From Eulemur rufifrons (lineage: Eukaryota > Chordata > Mammalia > Primates > Lemuridae), in NCBI RefSeq assembly GCF_041146395.1, contig NC_091001.1, forward strand, positions 106,104,965 through 106,168,964: a DNA stretch of 64,000 bases, given 5' to 3'. Position 1 is the stretch's first letter, and every line of letters begins with the position of its first letter. Both the position numbers and the translations under genes were made by a program. Below are positions 23,607 through 35,085 of this stretch, piece after piece. The notes under the pieces are model-generated. The model was not told where the DNA came from, ran no database searches, and saw only the letters and a program-made list of their open reading frames with translations.

Positions 23607-24975
23607 CAGTCATGTGCCATGTAACAGAGTTCCAGTTAATTACAGACCCCATGTACAATGATTGTCCCAAAATGTTATAATAAGCTGAAAAATCCCTATC
23701 ACCTAGTGACATCATAAACCTTCCACTAGGACAAGATGTGGAGGTGGAAGACAGTGATATTGATAATAGGCCTAGGCTAATGTGTGTGTTTGTGTCTTAG
23801 TTTTTAACAAAAATATTTAAGGAGTAAAAAAAAAATTTTTAATTTAAAAATAGAAAAAGCTTAAATAATACATGTATAAAGAAAGAAAATCTTTTGCTAC
23901 ATCTATACAATATCTTTGTCTTTTAAACTAAGTGTTATAAAAGAGTCAAAAAGTTAAAAAATTTAAAAATGTATAAAGTAAAAAAGTTACAAGCTAAAGT
24001 TAATTTATTATTGAAGAAAGAACATACGTTTTAAAATAAATTTAGTGTAGCCTAAGTATATGATGCTCATAAAGTCTACGGTAATGTCCTAGGCCTTCAC
24101 ACTCACTCGCCACTCAATCACTGACTCACCCAAATTCCAGGCCTGCAAGCTCCACTCATGTTAAGTGCCAAAGGTGTACCCCTTTTTTATTATTTGTATA
24201 ATGTTTTTATTTATTTATTTATCTATCTATTTACATATTTTTATTTTAGCATATTATGGGGTGCAAATGTTTAGGTTATATATGTTGCCTTTGCCCCACC
24301 TGAGTCAGAGCCTTGAGTATGTCCATCCCCCCGATGGTGTGCACTGCATCCATTAGGTGTGTAAATACCTATCCCCTCCTCACCCCTCCACTGGCCCAAA
24401 ACCCAATGAATGTTACTACTATATGTGCACTTAGGTGTTGGTCAGTTAGTACTAATTTGATGGTGAGTACATATGATAATTGTTTTTCCATTCTTATGAT
24501 ACTTCACTTAGTCAAATGAGCTCCAGCTCTAACCAAGATAATACAAGAGGTGCTAGATCACCATTGTTTTTTGTGGCTGAGTAGAACTCCATGGTATACA
24601 CATACCACATTTCATTAATCCACTCATGTATTGATGGACACTTGGGTTGTTTCCACATCTTTGCAATTGTGAATTGTGCTGCTATAAACATTCGAGTGCA
24701 GATGTCTTTTTTATAGAATGTCTTTTTTTCCTTTGAGTAGATGCCCAGTAATGGGATTGCATTTCACATCTTTTCTGTTTAGATATGTTTATATATACAA
24801 TTGCTTGCCATTATTTTACAATTGCCTGCAGTATTCAGTACAGTGACATGCTGCACAGCTTTGTAGCCTAGGAGCAACATGCTCTGCCATAAAGCATAGG
24901 TGTGTGGTTCACTATACCCTCCAGGAATGATGGGTTTCTCAGAATGTAGCCCCTTTATTAAGTGGTGCATGACTG
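23607..24975. mobile_element. Tigger (TcMar) DNA transposon, split by L1
   Basis: Left end CAGTCATGTGCC at 23607 and right end GGTGCATGACTG ending at 24975 are inverted repeats with TA on both sides (23605-23606, 24976-24977). Inside are 'gcctaggctaatgtgtgtg', 'aaagagtcaaaaagttaaaa', 'aatttagtgtagcctaag', 'cactcactcgccactcaatc', and on the right 'gcctgcagtattcagtacag' and 'gctttgtagcctaggagc'. I recall this as a Tigger3/MER8-type element. No transposase frame remains. It is interrupted at about 24195-24768 by an L1. Confidence 0.8.
24195..24768 (-). mobile_element. Lemur-type L1 3' UTR inserted in Tigger
   Basis: Antisense young L1: 'tttagcatattatggggtgc', 'cctttgccccacctgagtca', 'cattaggtgtgtaaatacct', 'aatacaagaggtgctagatc', 'ggctgagtagaactccatgg', 'cacttgggttgtttccacat' and 'gtagatgcccagtaatggg'. 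It is 5'-truncated, as usual for L1, with an imperfect (TTTA)n tail at 24207-24245. The two halves of the Tigger resume on either side, so it is the younger insertion. The frames at 24165 and 24313 are antisense L1. Confidence 0.85.
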
Positions 24976-24977
24976 TA

Positions 24978-26195
24978 TTTTAAAACCTATGAAACTCAGG
25001 ATGTTGATCTGCCTAAATATCTCAGAAATTCAAGTATTGATTAATTTAATCAGTCTCGAAAATAGTTTCAGGCCAGTAATTATTTCACACAATTCATCAT
25101 TTCCTGCTCTAATATTCTAACATGATAGATTTTGACTAATGTATCTTCTAGAAAGAATGTTAGTATAAGAACTGGTTTATTCAGTGAAAGTGTAGAGAAT
25201 ATCAACAAATCATTATGTTGAGACACCGCATTGCTCAAGTGTTTAAGAACTTACTACCTGCACTTACTAGGTGAACTTTCTTTCCAATTAAATGCATTGT
25301 GCAATTTATGCAATAAAGTAAGAATAAGAACAACAGCATAAGAAAGAGAGTAGTCACTCAATAAACTAAAATAACAGACCAAATATTAGTAATAGTAATC
25401 ACTGTTTTATAGAGCATGGTTTACCCTAGGGTGATTTGGACAAGATTAAAATATTAAGAGCAGCTTACAACATTATAATCACTCACTCCCTCAAACAAAT
25501 AAGCACCTGCACATTTCTATTTGCCAGCCTGGATTGGCCCCATTAGAATACTTTTCAGCAGAAGATTTAGAGCTAGCTTTAAATGATGGATTAAAATAGT
25601 TCAGGGAATGTGAAATAGATTGTGCAGCCAAACATAAAGATAAATTTTCTCATTATTTTCTGCCCTATGTACATGTACATGCATTCTTTTAAGTGTCTGA
25701 ATAGCTTATAATTTAACATCTATGAACATTTATAAATGCTGTTAGACTATAATGACACATTTTACTTTGAATTATAACCAATTTATGTATCTGAAATTAA
25801 AGAAACTCAGTATCTTAAATTAAAGAAACTCGGTTTAAAAAGAAATCATCTCTCAAGTGTTGCAGAATATATAATAACTTTACCCCCAAAATAAAATAGC
25901 ACAAAAGCAAACACATTTATTATAGAAAAGTATAATCAAGAGTCTTACATGACATCCAGAATTTTGATTCCATGGCTATTGATAATTGGAAAGCCTGGAA
26001 TGTGACCTTTTCTATCTCAGCACAAATTAACCAATTTATTTTACAGAAAAGTCACAAGTTCTAAGCCGCATGTGAATGATTTAATTGTGGTTTTTGTTTG
26101 TTTGTTTTTGTTTTATTTCAGGAAAGATAGCCTTCATGCCATCAGGTGATTTTCAAATAAAATAAATTATACTAAGATTTTTATTTCAATCTACT
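24978..26195. other. Unassigned DNA
   Basis: No confident gene or repeat. A short direct repeat 'ttaaagaaactc' occurs at about 25797 and 25820. A (GTTT)n run lies at about 26091-26110. Confidence 0.4.
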
Positions 26196-26720
26196 TCAAT
26201 ATTATTGAGCACATTTTTGAATACTCACCAAGCCTAGGAAATTCAAAGATGAGTTTGGAATAGACTTTTCCCTTGGTGATCTAAAGTCTAATGAGGTAGA
26301 CAAACATCTAATCAGAAAATGTTCACAGAATGTGATTAAGTGCTGTGATAAACACATGCACAAGGAGGCAACACCAGGAGGGGATGCTTCACCAAATTAG
26401 ATTCTTTAGGAAACACTTTCCGAAGAAGATACTCAGTTGAATTTTGAAAATGACTAGGCTTACTAATGTTATAAAAGAGATTGAAAAAGTAGACTATTTC
26501 AGACAAAGAGAACTGAATACATAAAGGGACAGAACTATGAACTCCCACTGCATTGAGTGGGACTGCAAAAGGTTTTGATTTCCTGGAGAATAAAGCTTAA
26601 GATGCAGAGAGTTGAGGGGTTTAACTGTACAGAAATGTGGAAGCCAGACCATGAAAGTCCAGCATGCCATTTTTAAGCTTAGGATTTGTCTTGAAGTTAA
26701 TGGAAGATATAGAAAAAATT
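26196..26720 (-). mobile_element. L2 LINE fragment, antisense
   Basis: The order 'attattgagcacatttttga', 'gatctaaagtctaatgagg', 'agacaaacatctaatcag', 'gattaagtgctgtgataaac', 'aggaaacactttcc', 'agttgaattttgaaaatgac', 'gcaaaaggttttgatt' and 'ggaagccagaccatg' follows antisense L2 3' sequence. Well beyond 25% diverged by eye. The minus-strand frame at 26336-26548 lies within it. Confidence 0.65.
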
Positions 26721-28639
26721 AAACCCTGGAGATACGAGGAAGATCATCCTTGCAACAAGGTAAATCTGGGAGAACGAAGCAGTTTGGGGACAGAAATCAA
26801 CAGTTAGGAAAATGAGTTTATGTCAAGCCCTGCGGTTATAAAAATCTATTAATTCTAATAAATCTAGTAATGCCCAAAATAAAAATTCTTAAAAATAACT
26901 TTGGTAGCCACAGGAGCTCCTTTTATTTGTTATATAATGATAAAGTTCTCCTCTGAGGCTCCCATTCATATAGAATGGCATTTTGACTCCACTATATTCA
27001 TTTGAATAGTTCATCAATGACAGCCAAGATTTAGCATGGCTAGAACCTGTATAAAGAGGTCCATCATTATAATCTACATACTCTGCAGGCGAGAATGAGA
27101 GGCCCTTACTCTAAAATTTATGACCAGTTCATATATTTTAAGGAGTTAGTCTGGCTCATCCTCATGAAATTGTGGCTGTGTCTGAGCATTACAGATCCTA
27201 AGCAGTAGTACAATTTTCTGAAAAGTTCAAATTCTTGCTAAGCTAGCTATTGCTTCTTGCATGAAAAGAAATCACCAGGACCCATTCCCTAAATGGCAAA
27301 GTGTACAGGTGTTTGAGTGTTTTTGTAATTTTTGTTGAAATCTTGAGGCTTAGAATGATCATAATAATGTAGTCATTTTTAATCTATTTGATCATCTATC
27401 CATTAATTCATTTATTTATTTGGCAAACAAATTTAAAGGCCCCTCTCTGTTAGATACTTTTCTAAGTACATAGAAAGCAGAGATGAAAACTCAAAACTGC
27501 CTTTAAAGATCCAATAATTCATTAACAAAATTCTGGACTATCTTCATTATTGTTGATACTCAAAGCAGAAAACACACTTCCTCAATTCCCAAATATACCC
27601 TAGACTTGTCTCTGAGTAAGCAAATCATTAAATTTATAATCTTTCATTAATTATTTTTAGTGTTCCTTTCTTTTCCTTTTTTATTGACTCTATCTTCCAA
27701 TCTCACTGGCCCTGAACAATGTGTCACAGCCCTGGTATCTAGGTTTAGGCACTTACTAGTTTAAAACATGCATTCCAGTATATTTGTATCTAATCTTTCA
27801 TTTACACTGTTGATACAAGAAGATTGAAAAAAATATTCATAAGCAGAAGACAGAAAAATACCTGCTGTTTGCCCTGTAAATGACAAAATATTTCCACCTA
27901 CAATTTTAACTCCATATTCACGATCTCGTGTATGAATTATGATTCAAGCTGCTGGTTGAAAATGATAATTATTTTAAGATTCATCTATGATCATCCATAC
28001 TGAAAATGGCAGATTGAGTATTAAATATGGGTCTTAGTATTATAAAAGTTTGTCTCTGATATCAATGACCCCAGTTGTTCATTCAAATTTTTTCTGGCTT
28101 CTAACTTTGGTTTATACACATATTTGTGAATCCTGATGTCTCATTCTGTTAATATTATCCCAAAAAGTACTAAAAATGGACACTGACCTGAAGTTTTTCT
28201 TATTCTGTTCAGCAGTTACCTGAACTCAAACAAGCAAAATATAGATGGGCTCAATAGAACCTCTTGTCAAAACAGCCAAATTACAGTTGGAAAACATAAA
28301 TTTTTTAGGTAACAAGTAACAAGAGTTATAATGCAAACTTACTCTTTTATTAGACACACACATATAAAGGATTACTATGCATAAAATACTGTGCAACCAG
28401 GAATAAAACCAGGATTTGTATTCTGTTAAAAGTGTCAGATTAAGTATATTGATGCTTATGTATCTGATAAACATTATTCGCAACCTGCAATCCAATGTTC
28501 TTTCCAAGATGCCACTGTAATATACACATTATTGTCCAATTTTCAAATATACAGAGATTAAATAGAAAGAAGGAGTTTTCCTTATGTCACAAAAATGTGT
28601 AAGTGAAGGAAATCGGATCAGTCTGATTTGAGACATTTC
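26721..28639. other. Mostly unassigned DNA with one L2 scrap
   Basis: Apart from a weak antisense L2 scrap at 27380-27530 ('ctatccattaattcatttat', 'gttagatacttttctaagta'), no repeat or gene was recognised. The 93-codon minus-strand frame at 28226-28507 has no domain I can name. Confidence 0.4.
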
Positions 28640-30669
28640 CATGCATTCTTAGACAATGTTTCTGAAAAATACTAAAGCTCCAGATTCTGGGGATATGGCA
28701 ATCTAAAAAGCACCAAGAATCTGTCTCTCCACCTAGAAAAGAATTATGCTGGCAGAATCTATCTAATAAAACTATTTTGGAGCTCTGGAGCCTATTGAAG
28801 GCTTGCAACTACTAGGGGAAAACTTATACAATAAATTATGGTTAAGTTTGCTTAATCTCATATTTAAACACAATTGCAGCTACTCATCCCTGATTCCCAA
28901 CCCCTTAGCAGGCGGTCATGCACTCATTCTAGGAGATGCTGCGTGCAACTTTTGGGAACCAGAGTGGGCAAAAAATACCTTGTCCTCCAAATATTGGGGA
29001 TCTGTGTTTTGATCTGTGATTGCTGCTTCTAGTGATGCAGATGCAAAGGTAGGTAGTCATTGTTTTAACTTCTCCAGTGTTGCAAGCCCCTCCGTATGAC
29101 TCAATTAACTTGCCTGGGATATAAAAAGCCAATAACTCTTCCCTTATGCACCTTTTCTTTTTGTCCTTTTTGATAGCCAGACATTAAAGACTAAGACATT
29201 CAAAGACAATTGTATATATGGGAAAATATTAGAGTAATCGTTTATAGCCAGGCTCAGAAAAGATCTGAGAAGACCTTAAGTTTACACTTCAGCATGATAC
29301 TTGGCACAGAGACAGCCTACAACAATTAAAATAAATAAATAAATAAAGAGAAAAATAACCAGAAAATCTGAAAAAATCTGATTTCAAGACTTACCACATT
29401 ATTTGATTTGAATGTCCAGTTTTAAACAAAAATTCACAGGATATGCAAAGAAACAGGAAAGTATGACCCATTGAAAGGGGAAAGGAAAATCAATAGAAAT
29501 AGTTTCCTGAAACAGTTCTTATGGCAGATCCACTAGACAAAGACTTTAAAACAACTTGCTAAGCAAAGATGATTAAATAACTGTGGAAGATGTAGAGAAA
29601 GTCAAGAAGAAAAATTTGAACAAAATGGAAATACCAATAAAGAAATGGAAAACCTAAAAGGAAATAAAAAAGAAAGTCTTGGAGCTAAAAATTACAAAAT
29701 ATAAAATGAAATAAAAATTTTACCAGGAAGCTTCTAGCAGACAGAAAGAATCATTGACTTAAAGTTAGCACGATACAAATATTGAAATCTGAGAAACACA
29801 AAGAAATAAAAATTGAAGAAAAGTGAACAGAGCCTAAGAGTCCTATGGGACACCATCAAATGGACTGACAGAATCGTTGTAAAAGTTCCAGAAGGAGAAG
29901 AAACGGGAAAGGAAAAATATGGCTGAAAAACCTCCCAAATATGACGAAAGATGTGACTATGAACATCCAGAAAGCTCAACAAAATCTAAGACGAATTCAA
30001 AGAAACACAGACTGGGACACATTGCAATCACACTTCTGGCAAAGCAATGACAAAGAAAGTATCTTGAAAGCAGCAAAAGAAAAGTGTCCCATCCCATATA
30101 AGGGAAGGTTAATAAGACTATTATTGATCAGTAGACTTCTCAATAAACTTTGAAAACTGGGAGGCAGTAGGGCAATATATTCAAAGTGCTAATAAAAAAA
30201 AAAAAGAAAAGGAAAAGAACCATCACCCAAGAATCCTATATGTGGCAAAACTATCCTTCAAAAGTCAGGGAGAAGTTTTAAAAGTCCCAGATAACCAAAA
30301 GCTGAGAGAGTTTGTTTCTAATAGACCTGACCTGAAAGAAATTCTCAAGGGAGTCCTGTAGGGAGAAATTAAAAGACATTAGATGTTAGACATAGCATGA
30401 TAATAACTCAAAACCATATGCAGAAATAAAGATGTTAATAAAAATAAATAGACAATTTAGAAAGGTAACATTATTTTAACAACACTTTTTTACCTCTACT
30501 TTTTATTTTCCACATGATTTAAAATGAGCATGAAATGAGATACAAAAAAGCTATGTCATGTAGGAAACAAATGGAAAAATGAAATTACTAAATCCCTTTT
30601 AGTAGTAATTATTTTAAATATAAATGGATTAAACTCGCCATTCAAAAGACAGGAATTTGCAGAAAGGAT

Positions 30670-30704
<35 letters not shown>

Positions 30705-31680
30705 GATCAAGTATATACTATGCACAAGAGACTCGCTTGAGATCCAAAGACACAAATAGACTGAAAGTGAAGAAAAGGTAAAAAAGATACTCCATGAAAA
30801 TAATAACCATTAGAAAGTAAAGGTGGCTATATTAATATCAGAGAAAATTGACTTTAAATAAAACACTTTACAAGAGATAAAGAAGAATATTACATATTAA
30901 TAAAAGAGCCAATAGACTAAAAACAAATAACAATTATAAACATTTACACACCTTATAATAAACTGTGAACATATATGAAGCAAAAGTTGACAGAATTAAA
31001 GGAGGTATAGAATGTTCTAGCTCAGTAGCTGTAAACTTCAATAGGCCACACTCAATATAAAACAACCAGAGAGAAGCTAAGATGCATAATAAAACGGAAG
31101 ATTTATACAACACGATAAACTGACTGAATCTATCATATACGTACAGAGCACTTTATGCAACAATAGCAGCATACACATTCCTCTCAAGTACACATGGGCA
31201 TTTTAGAAAAGACCGTATGTTAGGCCACAAACTAAGTCTCAATAAATTAAAAAAGATAAGCATCATACAAATTATCTTCTCTACTACAGGCTAATGGTAG
31301 AAATTAATAACAGAAGGAAAATTGAAAAAAGTCACAAATATGTGGGGATTAAATAATATATCCTTAAATAACTGGTGGATCATTCAATAGATCACAAAGG
31401 GAAATTTAAAAAAACTTAGAAATGAAGGAAAACCAAAGCAATCATATCAAAACTTATGAGGCATCAGAGTAGTGTTAAGGGGGAAATTCATAGCCAAAAT
31501 GCTTACGTTAATAGAAAAGAAAAGCAACACCAAAAAAGATCTCAAATCAACAACCTAACTCTACAACTTAAGAAACTAGACAGAGAAGCACAAAATGTGA
31601 AGCAGAAGGAATGAAATAGTATAGATTTTAGCATGCATAAAATAAATAGAGAATAGGAAAAAAAAAAAACCAGTGTTGGT
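28640..31680 (+). mobile_element. Old L1 (L1M/HAL1-like) 5' UTR, ORF1, ORF2 start
   Basis: A sense L1 5' half. About 28640-29270 looks like the 5' UTR ('gataaaactattttggagc'-like, 'atataaaaagccaataac'). About 29440-30190 is the ORF1 region with 'ggacaccatcaaatggactg', 'ccaaatatgacgaaaga' and 'gaaagcagcaaaagaaaag'. The linker follows at 30240-30420 ('aattctcaagggagtcctg'). ORF2 starts about 30600 with the endonuclease region: 'aaatataaatggattaaact', 'caagagactcgcttgagat' and 'ggtggctatattaatatcag'. It stops near 31650 in 'aaaataaatagagaatagg'. Many stops and indels; a (CA)n tract is embedded at about 30671-30702. Confidence 0.75.
30670..30702. repeat. (CA)n microsatellite
   Basis: About 16 uninterrupted CA units inside the L1 ORF2 remnant. 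Confidence 0.95.
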
Positions 31681-31689
31681 CCTCAAATG

Positions 31690-32179
31690 TATATAGCTAT
31701 ACAGTAATGTATTTAGCACTCTACTTTTATTTCATTTCTTTTCTTACTTTTTTCCTTTTTTTTTTTTTTTTAAATGCCTGTTAGTGTTTGTGGGTTGCTG
31801 GCTTTTTCGTATGTAAAGTTGTGTATATTGTGTATATAAGTTTAAAAAAAAAAGAAAATTCACCACTGTTTCATTACTTGAGTCCTGCAATCCCTTGCTG
31901 GTCTGTTTTCTTGTTTCCACATTTTACAATGTTGTCCTCATTTTATATATGTTGTGAAATATATTTGGAAGACATTTTGGATAGATCTAGATTTGCTGTT
32001 ACTTGACTTATAATTAAATATCTAGACATGTTATTACAAAATAAATTACCACTGGACTGTTTTCAAACTTTTAAATATTATACAGTGGAAGCCTTTAGAA
32101 CAAAAAAAATCAATGCCAGGCTCATATTTAATCAACATTTTGTGGTGGAAAGTCATTGGAATAAGACTACAGAATAGTA
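31690..32179. other. Unassigned DNA
   Basis: T-rich and AT-rich sequence with a T run at 31757-31772. Nothing recognised. Confidence 0.4.
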
Positions 32180-32510
32180 GGTGCATTCAATGGTTTATTC
32201 AACATAAAACTACGGAGCACCTCTTCTGTGTCTGAAAGAGGAAAGTTTGACGATTCAGAGATAAAACATTCTTGTCCTTGAAGAAGAGCAGACATGGATA
32301 GTTACAATGCAATGTATTCAGAGGTATCACAGGTTTAAACAGAAGTTATTCTTAGGGTATATAGGTTATGTGCATAACCCAGATGTAGACGTAGCAGTTA
32401 TTAAGAAAGAGGGGAGTATGTGTCTTCCAGGGGACATCTAAGCTAATTTGAAATTTAAACTACTGAAGCATAAAGAAGACTTGCAGGGAGGAGATCATAG
32501 CAATAAATAA
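32180..32510 (-). mobile_element. L2 fragment, antisense
   Basis: 'tggtttattcaacataaaac', 'ggagcacctcttctgtgtct', 'attcttgtccttgaagaag' and 'gggacatctaagctaattt' follow the antisense L2 order. Diverged. Confidence 0.5.
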
Positions 32511-32789
32511 GTAGCGTGAACATAAATATGAAACGCTAATCAAAAAATTGAAGCTGTTAAATGGGAATGGAACTTATGTTGGAAGTGGTGAATAGAAAAT
32601 AAATGCTATCATTTACAATGTTAAAAAATTTAGATTTGTAGCTAAAAGCTATAGGTAGACTTTTGAAATTATTTTGATACAGTAATGTTCAAAACCATTT
32701 CCACCCATCTTTTTATAGAGTGTCTCATACTGCAGCTCCTAATTGTTAGTAGATCACCAAGTCAATTTAATGAGTCAAAATCAGCATGT

Positions 32790-33118
32790 GTGAGGAAACT
32801 GGAAATCTACATGCAAAAAAATAAATGAGATTAGACCTCTGCCTTATACCATATACAAATGTAACTCAAAATGGATCAAACACCTAAATGTAAGAGCCAA
32901 AACTATAAAATTCTTAGAAAAAAATATGAGGTAAAATCCTAAGGGATTGTGTTTAGCAATGATTCTTTGGAGGCAACAAAAAAATAAATTAAGTAGACTA
33001 TATCAAAATTAAAAACTTCTATGCATCAAAAGTCATAGAGTGAAAAGGCAACTCATGAAACAGAAGAAAATACTTGCAATCATCTAAGTGGTAAGGAGTT
33101 AATATCCAGAATATATAT
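32790..33118 (+). mobile_element. L1 ORF2 3' fragment, sense
   Basis: 'gaaatctacatgcaaaaaaa', 'ttataccatatacaaatgta', 'caaaatggatcaaacaccta', 'aatgtaagagccaaaactat', 'attaaaaacttctatgcatc' and 'gttaatatccagaatatata' match the ORF2 C-terminal coding region of an old L1. Confidence 0.8.
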
Positions 33119-33229
33119 ACATATATATGTGTGGATCCTGCCTCTATATCATCAATCCTTCTCTCCTTTTTATAACAAAACTTCGACTTCCCATTGGGAG
33201 AATTATATATCCTATTAATTGTGGCCTTG

Positions 33230-33790
33230 TTGGCACTATTAATTATGGTACTCCAACTTGTAAATAAGAGGTAAGAGCCAGTGTGTCTGTGGCCTCCATC
33301 ACCACCCTCTGGTTGGACAATGTTCTATTAATGGATAGACTCATAGAACTCAGTAAAGCAGTCATATTCATAGCTGTGATTTATTAGAGTAAAAGCATAT
33401 GGTTTAACATCAACAAAGGGGGCAGGTGCATATAGCAGAATCCAGGGATGTACAGGCACAGCGTTGTCATTGAGAGTCTGTCCCATAGGCACAGGGCACC
33501 AAGAGTAACTGACCAAAGCTACTCAGTCTCAAGCCATCCTCTAGAAGTCAAACCGATACAGCATGGCCCAGAGCCCCAGGAGAAGTAAAATAGGTATCCA
33601 CCATAAGTCACATTGTCAGCACAAACAATCTAGTATAATCCAATGTCTCAGGTATACAAAAACACCTTTATCAGACAAGATATTCCAAGGGCTCAGAGTT
33701 TATCTCCCAGGAGCTGGTTGAGGGCAAGACTTTTCTTTGGAATACACAGGGCTCGAACACTCCATGTTTGCTGATGTAAAATTTTACTGC
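33230..33790 (-). mobile_element. LTR-like repeat, antisense
   Basis: 'gctgtgatttattagagtaa' is a reversed polyadenylation-type segment, followed by 'ggcaggtgcatatagcagaa', 'agagtctgtcccataggcac', 'tatctcccaggagctggttg' and 'acacagggctcgaacactcc'. The layout resembles an ERVL LTR read backwards. The family is not assigned. The minus-strand frame at 33328-33516 lies inside. Confidence 0.45.
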
Positions 33791-33799
33791 ACAGCCAGC

Positions 33800-34794
33800 T
33801 GCATATTTTGCAGGACCCAGTACTAAATGAACATATGGGGATCCTTCCTCAAAAATCAGGAAAACAGTGCCATTAAGGAAAGTAAATATAAAGCTTTTTC
33901 CTTTCTCTTGTCCCTCTTATAATGTCATGGTGTTTCATTTTGCTATGTAACATTATCCTAATTAAAGAGGAATTAAAATTTTAAATGACTAAAAAAAGAC
34001 TTTTAATGTTTACATTTATATTGTATAACTCTAGTTTAAATGCAGATATAAGACCATTTAACTCATATGTTGAATAACCAAACTGCATAATTTGTATTCA
34101 TAAATGTGTATGTATTTTGTTCTTACTAGAACCATGAAAAACGTACACAAAACTAACTCAACTGTTTTTATTTCATGGCTTGCTATGCACACCTCCCACC
34201 CACATGATTTACCTATGGTTTACTGTTGAATACAAAGGACTGAAAAAAAAAAAGAACTATCTTTGTCTATCTTTGTTGTCCTAGATTTCCATTTTATTTT
34301 GTGTCATTATTTTCAGTGTAGGTGGTTGATTAACACAGTCACGTAGCATAAGTTAGAAAGGATATGATAGGCTTCCTGGGCTATTTGTCTTTGTTAAAAC
34401 AACATAGCCTTCTTTTTGGGAAGTGTGGGCTGTCAGTTGTGCCTCTGCTTAAATGCCTCCCTTATACTCGCTTTGAGAGTCACTGAACTCTCATGCATCG
34501 TGGGTCCACAGGAATTTTATGTTCATGGGGCATTAAGAACACTATGCAATTAAGCCAGCAAGAAACTTCAGCAGACACACTTATTTGCATATTTCCTGTG
34601 CTCATTTGCATGCTTTATTGTCCCATTGATTTCATCTATAAAAAACAAGTTCAAAGATAAAAGCATTAAGAATTTTAAGATGGTGACAGCAGAGCCCTAA
34701 ACCAAGTCTGACGCTCTTCTGACCACAAGGCTCTCTTCAACTTTTAACATCATATAATTGGAGTGCGCTGCATGCTAGTATATTATACAGTCTA
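33800..34794. other. Mostly unique DNA with octamer motifs
   Basis: No repeat recognised. The part from 34330 to 34690 has mixed composition and two octamer motifs (see separate entry). Confidence 0.4.
34583..34611 (+). promoter_or_regulatory. Paired octamer (ATTTGCAT) motifs
   Basis: ATTTGCAT occurs at 34583-34590 and 34604-34611, 21 bp apart start to start, which is two DNA turns. The octamer is the binding site of POU/Oct factors. A third copy lies at 35531-35538. In AT-rich DNA such 8-mers arise by chance, so regulatory use is only inferred. Confidence 0.3.
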
Positions 34795-35085
34795 TTAACT
34801 AGGGATAGAATGATAAATATGTCATATTATTTCCAGTGAACTTGAAACCCATTTGAGGGTCCAGGCAATTAAGCTAGTATTAGAATATAGCATGAAAAAT
34901 GCCAATACTGAAATTGTTGAGATTGCTCTGAGAACCCCCTGGAGACAACTTATTCAATTTGGGTTTCAGGAAAACCTTTTTGGAACAAGTAATACTTAAA
35001 TGACAGTCAAGGCTTGGGTAGGAATAAGCTTGAAGAGTGTGGGTAAGGGGAGGAGAGTGTTTTAGGGAGATTGAACAGCCTAGAT
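34795..35085 (-). mobile_element. L2 fragment, antisense
   Basis: 'tgaacttgaaacccatttga', 'gggtttcaggaaaacctttt', 'aagtaatacttaaatgacag' and 'gtgggtaaggggaggagag' follow the antisense L2 3' region. Confidence 0.45.
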
